Of a DNA stretch of 6,210 bases, positions 1 to 6,210 are shown piece by piece (position 1 is the stretch's first letter; every line of letters starts with the position of its first letter). The position numbers and the translations under genes were made by a program. Where the stretch lies: assembly GCA_964471755.1 (NCBI GenBank), contig CAYYJM010000330.1, forward strand, positions 1-6,210, given 5' to 3'. Source of the DNA: CAYYJM01 sp964471755 (GTDB lineage Bacteria; Planctomycetota; Planctomycetia; Gemmatales; Gemmataceae). Below the pieces are notes generated by a model. It was given only the letters and a program-made list of their open reading frames with translations, was not told the origin of the DNA and did no database searches.

Positions 1-2364
1 GAACCCGGCCCGGTCTGGCTCCGCGACAAGGTCGTCGTCGCCCAGGTCCGTGAGGTGACGAAACATCCCAACGCCGACAAGCTCAAGCTCGTCCATCTCG
101 ACTACGCGGCGAAGGAAGTCAAGGTCGTCGTCACCGGGGCACCGAACATCCGCGTCGGCGACCAGGGCCAGAAGGTCGTTCTCGGCCTGGCCGGGACACG
201 CTACATTGACACCCATGTGACACCACCGGCGATCAAGGAACTGAAGCCGAGCGAACTCCGTGGCGTGCCATCTGACGCGATGGTCATGTCCGAACGCGAG
301 TTGGGCATCAGCGAGGAACACGAAGGGATCATCCTGCTCGATCCCGACGACCAGGTCGGCACGCCAGCGGCGGACCTGATCGGCGACGTGGTCCTCGACG
401 TGGACGTGCTGCCGAACATGGCCCGCTGCCTCGGCCTGCTCGGCGTGGCCCGCGAGGTCGCCGCCCTGACCGGCCAGACCGTCACGCCGCCGCGATCCGG
501 CCTGACGGCGAAAGGCGAGAAGATCGCCGGCCAGGTCAGCGTACGAATCGAGGCCGAGGATCTTTGCCCTCGCTACGCCTGCGCCCTGCTCACTGACACG
601 AAAGTGTCACCGTCGCCTTACTGGATGCAGCGCCGCGTTCGCTACGCCGGCATGCGGCCCATCTCGAATCTCGTCGATGTGACCAACTACGTCCTGTTCG
701 AGTACGGCCAGCCGCTGCACGCCTTCGACTTCGACGTTCTCGTCCAGCGGGCGAAGGGCAAGGCTCCGACGATCATCGTCCGCCGGGCTCAGGAGGGCGA
801 GAAGCTCCGGACGATCGACGGCATCGAACGCACATTGACGCCGGACATGCTCGTCATCGCCGACACGGTCGGGCCGATCGCCCTGGCCGGCGTCATGGGC
901 GGGGCCGAGACGGAGGTGTCCGCGAAGACGACGCGCGTCCTGCTCGAATCGGCGAACTTCGACTTCGTCAGCATCCGCCGCACGATGCAGACCCTGCAAC
1001 TGCCCAGCGAGGCGAGCCATCGCTTCTCGCGCGGCCTGCATCCCGACCTCGTCCTGCCAGCCCTGGAGCGTGCCGCCGACCTGATGCGCGAACACGCCGG
1101 CGCGACCATCTGCCAGGGCATCGTCGATAGCTACCCCCGCAAGCCGGAGGATCGCGTCGTCGAACTGCCGATGAGCGAGGTGAAGCGCGTCCTCGGCGTC
1201 GCGATCCCGGCGAGCGAGTGCGCCCGCATCCTGACCGCTCTCGACTTCCAGGTCAAGGAGGGCAAGGATCGGCTGACCGTGACCCTGCCACGAACGCGCG
1301 TCGATATCCAGGACGGCCCGGCCGACCTGATCGAGGAGATCGCCCGCCTGCACGGCTACGACCAGTTCCCCTCGACGCTGCTGGCCGACGCCCTGCCCGA
1401 ACCGCTCTACAGCGAGAGCCAGGCGTTCGAGGAACGCACGCGCGATCTGCTCGTCGATCTCGGTTTGCAGGAGGCGATCTGCTACGCGCCGACGACGCCC
1501 GAGGCGGAGACGCGCGTCCAGCCGGCCGTCGCCGAGTTCGTGACAATTCTCAACCCGGTCAGCAGCGACCGAACGGTCCTCCGCCAGATGCTGCTGCCCG
1601 GTCTGCTCGATGCCCTGGACCTGAACCTGAAGCACGTCGCCGACGTGCGGCTGTTCGAGGTCGGCACGGTCTTCCACGGCAAGGCCGGCCAGCGTCTGCC
1701 GGACGAGATCCGCCGGATCGGCGTCGTTCTGTGTGGCCGACGCGGCCAGGCCACCTGGGCCGACGGCGCGAACGCCGCCCTGCCCGGACTCGACTTCTAC
1801 GACCTGAAGGGGATCGTCGAGGGCCTGGTCGAGGGGTTGCATGCCGGCCCGGTCCACTACGAGCCAGGCTCGGCGGCCTGGCTGCATCCGGCGCGGTGTG
1901 CGAAGCTCGTCAGCGAGGGACGCGAGATCGGTCAGTTCGGCATGCTGCATCCGCGCGTGGCCCGCCAGTGGAAGGGCCTGGCCGATCGGGTCGTCCTGGT
2001 AGGCGAACTCGATGTCGAGGCGTTGCGAGCGGCGGTGCCGGTGCGGTATGCTTATCGTCCGGTGTCGGAGTACGAGGTCGCCAAGCGCGACGTGGCCGTG
2101 CTGCTGCCGGAGAGCGTGACCAACGCCCGCGTCGAGGCGGAGATCCGCGCCGCCGGCGGAGCGCTACTCCAGTCGATCGAGTTGTTCGACCTGTATCGCG
2201 GCGAGAATCTCCCGGCCGGACAGAAGAGTCTGGCCTACGCCTTGACCTACCAGGCGGCCGACCGCACGCTCAAGGACAAGGAGGTCGATCAGCTGCACAA
2301 GACGATCGAGGAGCGGCTGAAGAAGGTTCTGCAAGCGCAGATTCGGGGGAGGGAGGCGTCCTGA
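1..2364 (+). CDS. pheT: Phenylalanyl-tRNA synthetase beta subunit, 5'-truncated by the window edge
   Basis: This is the beta chain of the cytoplasmic alpha2/beta2 PheRS, which attaches phenylalanine to tRNA-Phe; the beta chain binds tRNA and hydrolyses mischarged Tyr-tRNA-Phe. The frame is open from base 1 (reads EPGPVWLRDKVVVAQV), so the GTG at 55 is internal and the true start lies upstream. By family length (about 800 residues) roughly 40-50 residues are missing; 787 are visible. Domains in visible numbering: tRNA-binding OB fold about 10-120 (KHPNADKL at 21-28, RGVPSDAM near 87); B3/4 editing domain about 180-375 (RPISNLVDVTNYV, GQPLHAFD with His240, LAGVMGG, LLESANFD with Glu316, SHRFSRG at 339-345); B5 about 389-457 (ending DLIEEIARLHGYDQFP); catalytic-like core about 470-680 (NPVSSDRTVLRQMLLPGLL, LFEVGTVF); C-terminal ferredoxin-fold anticodon-binding domain about 686-783 (KRDVAVLL, FDLYRGENLP, DRTLKDKEV). 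No frameshift or missing block is seen. pheS, usually just upstream, is outside the window. The kinase gene follows after 33 bp in the same direction. Confidence 0.97.
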   Translation, partial: EPGPVWLRDKVVVAQVREVTKHPNADKLKLVHLDYAAKEVKVVVTGAPNIRVGDQGQKVVLGLAGTRYIDTHVTPPAIKELKPSELRGVPSDAMVMSERELGISEEHEGIILLDPDDQVGTPAADLIGDVVLDVDVLPNMARCLGLLGVAREVAALTGQTVTPPRSGLTAKGEKIAGQVSVRIEAEDLCPRYACALLTDTKVSPSPYWMQRRVRYAGMRPISNLVDVTNYVLFEYGQPLHAFDFDVLVQRAKGKAPTIIVRRAQEGEKLRTIDGIERTLTPDMLVIADTVGPIALAGVMGGAETEVSAKTTRVLLESANFDFVSIRRTMQTLQLPSEASHRFSRGLHPDLVLPALERAADLMREHAGATICQGIVDSYPRKPEDRVVELPMSEVKRVLGVAIPASECARILTALDFQVKEGKDRLTVTLPRTRVDIQDGPADLIEEIARLHGYDQFPSTLLADALPEPLYSESQAFEERTRDLLVDLGLQEAICYAPTTPEAETRVQPAVAEFVTILNPVSSDRTVLRQMLLPGLLDALDLNLKHVADVRLFEVGTVFHGKAGQRLPDEIRRIGVVLCGRRGQATWADGANAALPGLDFYDLKGIVEGLVEGLHAGPVHYEPGSAAWLHPARCAKLVSEGREIGQFGMLHPRVARQWKGLADRVVLVGELDVEALRAAVPVRYAYRPVSEYEVAKRDVAVLLPESVTNARVEAEIRAAGGALLQSIELFDLYRGENLPAGQKSLAYALTYQAADRTLKDKEVDQLHKTIEERLKKVLQAQIRGREAS

Positions 2365-2388
2365 CTTCCACCGGATCGCCGGCTCAAT

Positions 2389-2394
2389 GGGGTG
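2389..2394 (+). promoter_or_regulatory. Possible ribosome binding site of the kinase gene
   Basis: GGGGTG can pair with the CACCUC part of the 16S rRNA tail if one G-U wobble is allowed, and lies 3 nt before the ATG at 2398. The spacing is on the short side. If this is the site it covers the alternative GTG start at 2392 and favours the ATG. No better purine-rich element is visible in the intergenic stretch. Confidence 0.35.
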
Positions 2395-2397
2395 TCC

Positions 2398-3735
2398 ATG
2401 ACCACGCCGTCACCACCTGGCGATGCTCCTCTGCCGAGCGTCGAGCAGTTCGTGCGGCACATCCTCCGCAGCGGCTTGCTCGAAGGCAAGGCCCTGCGGA
2501 CCTGGCTCGCCACGCTTCCACCCGAGCAGCAGGCCGACTCCCGGCACCTGGCCGACGCCCTGGTTCGCGCCGGCAAGCTGTCGCGCTTTCAGGCGAACAT
2601 GCTGCTCCGGGGCATGGCACGCGGCCTGATCTTCGGGCCGTATCAGATCCTGTCGCAGATCGGCAAGGGAGGCATGGGCACCGTCTTCCTGGCCCGCGAC
2701 AGTCGCTCGCAGGGGCTGGTCGCACTCAAGATTCTGTCGCCGCGCAAGGCCCGTGAGGAAGAGCGGATGATCGCCCGCTTTCACCGCGAGATGGAGATCA
2801 GTCGGAAGGTCGATCATCCGAATCTGTGCAAGACGTTCGAGTCGGGCGTCCTCAATCAGGTCCTCTACCTGGCGATGGAGTTCATCCCGGGCAAGGATCT
2901 GAGCAAGCTGGTCCAGGATGAGGGGCCGATCGCCGTGCCGCGCCTGGCCCGGCTGATGGCCGGCGTCGCCTCGGGGCTGGGTCATGCCCACGCCCAGGGC
3001 CTGATTCATCGCGACCTGAAGCCGGGCAACATCCACGTCACGCCGCACGATCAGGCGAAGCTGCTCGACCTGGGCCTGGCCCTGCTCGAAGGCGAGATCG
3101 TCGAGGACGCCCAGGTCGTCGGCGGGCAGGGCTACATCGTCGGCACGATGGACTACATCGCTCCAGAGCAGACTTACGACCCGACCGGCGTGGACGGCCG
3201 GGCTGATCTGTACAGCCTCGGCTGTACGCTCTACTTCGCGCTGAGTGGCCGACCGCCGTTTCCGGGCGGGACGAGCAAGGAAAAGATCTACCGACATCGC
3301 CGCGAGGAGCCGACGCCGTTGCTGCGCCTGCGGCCCGATCTGCCGCGTGGCTTCATTACCCTGATCACCCGGCTCATGGTCAAGAATCCGGTCGAGCGGA
3401 TCAGCACCGCGGGCGAGGTCGAGGAACAACTCCTGCGCTGGGCCAACGAGCAGGCCCAGCCGACCGAGTACGATCTGGTACTTGATGTGGACGCCGCCGT
3501 GGCGGCGCTTCAAGAGCGAGGCTCGACGCCGGAATTCGCCTGGGCGAACCTGATGGAAGCCGCCCCGGACGCGGCCGGCCAATCTGGCGAGGTGCCGCAG
3601 GTTACTCCGGTCGAGGCGAACAAGGAGGAGCCGAAGACCGCGTCGCCGGTCCTGTACTGGCTCGCCGTCGCCGGCGCGTCGCTGCTTTTGCTCGCGCTGC
3701 TGGGTCTGCTGATCGGCCTGCTGCTCACGTCGTGA
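2398..3735 (+). CDS. Hanks-type serine/threonine protein kinase with C-terminal membrane anchor
   Basis: This enzyme is predicted to phosphorylate Ser/Thr on unknown cytoplasmic targets. Numbering is from the GTG at 2392 (447 residues). Residues 14-80 form a helical segment of the kind found before planctomycete kinase domains. The catalytic domain spans about 84-350: glycine loop IGKGGMGTVF (90-99), ATP lysine K113, helix-C glutamate probably E133, HRDLKPGN (206-213, catalytic Asp208), metal-binding DLG (226-228) in place of DFG, GTMDYIAPEQ (251-260), DLYSLG (272-277), and the terminal Arg336 in NPVERI. All catalytic residues are present, so it should be active. A linker (351-418), acidic in its first part, leads to one hydrophobic helix (about 420-445) with only a couple of residues beyond it, which predicts a tail-anchored protein with the kinase in the cytoplasm and no PASTA or other external sensor. 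I prefer the ATG at 2398 because GGGGTG (2389-2394) can pair with the anti-Shine-Dalgarno by G-U wobble; the in-frame GTG at 2392 is the alternative. The gene is likely cotranscribed with pheT. Its 3' end overlaps alaS by 11 bp. Confidence 0.93.
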   Translation: MTTPSPPGDAPLPSVEQFVRHILRSGLLEGKALRTWLATLPPEQQADSRHLADALVRAGKLSRFQANMLLRGMARGLIFGPYQILSQIGKGGMGTVFLARDSRSQGLVALKILSPRKAREEERMIARFHREMEISRKVDHPNLCKTFESGVLNQVLYLAMEFIPGKDLSKLVQDEGPIAVPRLARLMAGVASGLGHAHAQGLIHRDLKPGNIHVTPHDQAKLLDLGLALLEGEIVEDAQVVGGQGYIVGTMDYIAPEQTYDPTGVDGRADLYSLGCTLYFALSGRPPFPGGTSKEKIYRHRREEPTPLLRLRPDLPRGFITLITRLMVKNPVERISTAGEVEEQLLRWANEQAQPTEYDLVLDVDAAVAALQERGSTPEFAWANLMEAAPDAAGQSGEVPQVTPVEANKEEPKTASPVLYWLAVAGASLLLLALLGLLIGLLLTS

Positions 3736-3737
3736 GC
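3723..3737. repeat. 15-bp palindrome holding both convergent stop codons
   Basis: The sequence GCTCACG-T-CGTGAGC is a perfect inverted repeat with 7-bp arms around T3730. The kinase stop (TGA, 3733-3735) lies in the right arm and the alaS stop (TCA on the + strand, 3725-3727) in the left arm, each the same distance from the centre. As RNA it could form a 6-bp stem with a 3-nt loop on either transcript. Neither strand has a U-tract after it, so it is not a standard intrinsic terminator. A role in ending or slowing convergent transcription is possible but unproven. Confidence 0.5.
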
Positions 3738-6210
3738 TTCGTCCGGGCCAGGCTCCGTCCCTGGTCGAGCGCCTCGGCCAGTTTGCTCGCATCGGTGCCG
3801 CCACCCTGGGCCATGTCCTTACGGCCGCCGCCCTTCCCGCTGACGATTTTGGCCACCTCGCCGACGAGTTTGCCAGCGTCGAGGCCCTTTTTGACGAGGT
3901 CCTCCGTCACGGCGGCGAGCAGACCGACCTTGCCCTCATCGACCCAGCCGAGGAGGAGGACGGCACTCTTCGCCTTCTGGCGCAGACGGTCCATCTGCTG
4001 ACGCATGGCGTCGATCGGAGCGGCCGGCAGTTCGCCGACGACGAGTTTCGCCTCGCCGACCATCTCGGCCGCGTCGAGCAGTTTGTCGGCCGAGGCGTTC
4101 AGATCGGTCGCCGCTCCCTTCTTCAGCTGGGCGGTCAGTTTCTTGACTTCGTCCTGGAGCGACTCGATGCGACCGGGCAGTTCCTCCGCCTTGCAGTTCA
4201 TCCGGCCGGCCAGGGCATCGAGGACGCCGAAGCCGCGCTGGACGGTCGCCAGCGCCTCCCGGCCCGTGACAGCGGTGACCCGTCGCACTCCCTTGGCGAC
4301 CGGTTCCTGCGCGACGATCTTGAAGAAGCCGATCTGGCCGGTGTGGTCCAGGTGCGTGCCGCCGCAGAACTCAACGGACTCCTCCAGCGTCGCAGCCGTC
4401 GCCCGGTCGGTGCCGATGAGCAGCACCCGCACCGGATCAGGATACTTCTCGCCGAAGACAGCCCGGACGCCGGCGATGGTCTTCGCCTCGGCCAGCGCCA
4501 TCGTGATCGGCGTCACCGGCAGGTCGGCCGCGATCTTCTCGTTGACGAGTCGCTCGACCTGGGCGATCTCGTCGAGTGTCAGTGCCCTGTCCTGCGTGAA
4601 GTCGAAGCGCGTCTTCTCGGCATCGACGAGCGATCCCTTCTGCTCGACATGATCGCCAAGGACACGGCGGAGCGCCCAGTTCATCAGGTGGGTCGCCGTG
4701 TGGTTGCGCATTGTGTGAAGACGCGCGGGATCGACCTCCAGGGCTGCATCCTGGCCGGCGGTCAGAGCGCCTTCGACGACCCGACCGACGTGCAGGACGG
4801 CATCACCGAGTTTCTGGGTGTCATCGACCTCGAACGCTCCGGTGCCGGTGTTGATCAGGCCGCTGTCGCCGACCTGACCGCCCTGTTCGGGATAGAAGCA
4901 GGTGCGATCCAGGAGCAGGGCCGCCTCGGTGCCGGGTTCGAGTTTGCCGGTGGTGTGAACGGTGTTGTCCACGACCCAGCCGAGAATCTTCGCGTTGGTT
5001 TTGAAGCCGGCGTACTTGGGCGACTCATCGGTTTTCGGCAGATCGCCCTTGACGGCGGTGATGACGATCTTCTTGCGCCCCTGACGCGACCGCCGACGAT
5101 GTTCGTCGATCGCCTCATCATGGCCCTTCTCATCGACGGCCAGGCCGAGTTCTTCCGCCATCTGCTTGGTCAGATCGAACGGAAAGCCGTGCGTCGTGAG
5201 CAGATCCGCCGACGCGGTGCCGCGGATGCGGTTGCCGTGTTGTCGGCTCTCCTCCGCCGCCTTGCCGAAGTAGACGATGCCGCGTTCGATCGTCTTGAAG
5301 AAATCCGCCTCTTCCTGGCGAAGCACCTGCTCGACCGTCTTCGCGTTGGTTTTCAACTCCGGAAACGCCTCGCTCATCTGCTCGACGAGGACCGGAACGA
5401 GTTGGAAGACGAACGGTTCTCGCCGATCGAAATACTGATAGCCGAAGCGCACCGCCCGACGAATGACGCTGCGGAGGACCGCATCGCGCTTCTTGTTGCC
5501 GGGCCGCGCCCCGTCGCTGATCGCGAAACTCGCCATGCGCAGATGGTCCGCGACGACACGGAAACCAATATCCTTCACGTCGTCGAGCTTGCCGCCATAC
5601 TTCGCGCCGGTCAGCGAGCCGAACGCCTCGATCAGGGGCATGAAAATGTCGGTGTCGTAGTTGCTCGTCTTGCCCTGGAGGACCGCCGTGACGCGCTCGA
5701 AACCCATGCCGGTATCGACATGCTTCGCCGGCAGCGGCGTCAGGCTCTTATCCGGGTTGCGGTTGAACTGGATGAAGACGAGGTTCCAGATCTCGATGAC
5801 CCTGTCCGTCCCCTTGTTGACGAGCTTCGCCCCGGATTTGTCCGGTGTCAGATCGATGTGAACCTCGGTGCAGGGGCCGCAGGGGCCGGTCTCGCCCATC
5901 TCCCAGAAGTTGTCTTTCTTGTTGCCTTCGTGGATGTGGTGCGGATCGACTCCCGCCACGTCGCGCCAGAAGTTGTACGCCTCGTCGTCACGCGGGACCT
6001 TGTTCGCCGGGTCGCCCTCGAAGATGGTGACGTGCAGTCGCGTTTTGTCGAGCTTCCAGACGCCGGTGAGCAGCTCCCACGCCCACTGGATCGCTTCCTT
6101 CTTGAAGTAATCGCCGAAGGACCAGTTGCCGAGCATCTCGAAGAACGTGTGGTGGTAGGTGTCGAGGCCGACGTCGTCGAGGTCGTTGTGCTTGCCGCCG
6201 GCGCGGATGC
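3725..6210 (-). CDS. alaS: Alanyl-tRNA synthetase, N-terminus cut by the window edge
   Basis: This class II synthetase attaches alanine to tRNA-Ala in the cytoplasm and clears Ser- and Gly-tRNA-Ala. The frame stays open to the right edge ([14 protein letters not shown] precedes the Met codon at 6136), so that Met is internal. The 827 visible residues lack roughly the first 55-60, including motif 1. Domains in visible numbering: aminoacylation domain to about 260 ([19 protein letters not shown] at 19-37, TGPCGPC near 107, motif 3 DTGMGFERV at 165-173); tRNA-recognition mid domain about 230-400; beta-barrel and editing domain about 400-670 with all four zinc ligands (His503 and His507 in NHTATH, Cys615 and His619 in CGGTH); a charged helix about 676-696; DHHA1/C-Ala domain to the end with GKGGGRKD at 791-798. 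Two conserved mid-domain blocks diverge: [12 protein letters not shown] (235-247) instead of PSNxGRGYVLRR, and [12 protein letters not shown] (336-347) instead of LYDTYGFPxDLT. The DTYHHT and FIQFNR motifs and the SPKY segment resemble eukaryotic cytosolic AlaRS, and some also occur in Bacteroidetes. The gene converges on the kinase gene. Confidence 0.97.
   Translation of the reverse strand, partial: [827 protein letters not shown]

Noticed and set aside
55..57. GTG as the pheT start
   Set aside because: The upstream codons in the same frame encode the first strand of the tRNA-binding domain, which would be broken by starting here.
607..1950. Long open frame (447 codons) on the - strand opposite pheT
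   Set aside because: It lies wholly antisense to a well-conserved gene, is rich in Arg, Asp, Ala and Gly as expected for shadow frames in GC-rich DNA, and shows no recognisable motif.
2371..2382. CCGG-ATCG-CCGG hairpin between pheT and the kinase
   Set aside because: A 4-bp stem with no U-tract is too weak for a terminator and common by chance in GC-rich DNA.
1218..2756. Open frame of 512 codons on the + strand bridging pheT and the kinase
   Set aside because: It is another frame of two genes with clear family motifs; the product is dominated by Arg, Gly, Pro and Ala with no domain.
3746..3766. GGCCAGG / CCTGGTC stem with a 7-nt loop just after the kinase stop
   Set aside because: It lies within the alaS coding region, contains a G-U pair and has no U-tract, so it is not a supported terminator.
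2410..3804. Open frame of 464 codons on the - strand covering nearly the whole kinase gene
   Set aside because: Its composition (Arg, Gln, Leu, Asp) is that of a GC-rich antisense shadow. The + strand has all the kinase motifs and the antisense product has none that I recognise.
6134..6136. ATG as the alaS start (- strand)
   Set aside because: The 24 upstream codons encode conserved AlaRS sequence ([10 protein letters not shown]...HHTFFE), so the gene continues past the window edge.

Overview
This window looks like chromosomal DNA from a GC-rich bacterium, most likely a planctomycete close to the Gemmata group. The best evidence is the middle gene. It is a Hanks-type serine/threonine kinase with a short helical domain before the catalytic domain and a junction of the type 'LSRFQANMLLRG...FGPYQIL', followed by a DLG (not DFG) motif. 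From memory this layout is typical of the large kinase families of Planctomycetes. The taxonomic call is inference; no rRNA or other marker is present.

Layout: (1) bases 1-2364, + strand, pheT, the beta subunit of phenylalanyl-tRNA synthetase, cut at its 5' end by the window edge; (2) 2398-3735 (or from 2392), + strand, a protein kinase with a C-terminal membrane anchor, 33 bp after pheT and probably on the same transcript; (3) 3725-6210, - strand, alaS, alanyl-tRNA synthetase, cut at its N-terminus by the right edge. Coding density is essentially complete. The only non-coding DNA is the 27-33 bp between pheT and the kinase, so no stretch over 300 bases lacks a gene. I see no tRNA, rRNA, mobile element, CRISPR array, riboswitch or convincing rho-independent terminator.

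How the genes relate: pheT and alaS are housekeeping translation genes that charge tRNAs, facing each other with a signalling kinase between them. The kinase and alaS converge and their 3' ends overlap by 11 bp, and both TGA stops sit symmetrically inside one 15-bp palindrome. Nothing visible ties the kinase functionally to the synthetases beyond its position.

The point most worth a second look is in alaS. Two otherwise very conserved AlaRS blocks that contribute to recognition of the G3:U70 acceptor-stem pair are altered here: LYDTYGFP is LLTTHGFP, which loses the Asp, and RGYVLRR is RDAVLRS. The catalytic, editing and C-terminal motifs are intact. I see no evidence of a new multi-gene system; the window is mostly ordinary core genome.
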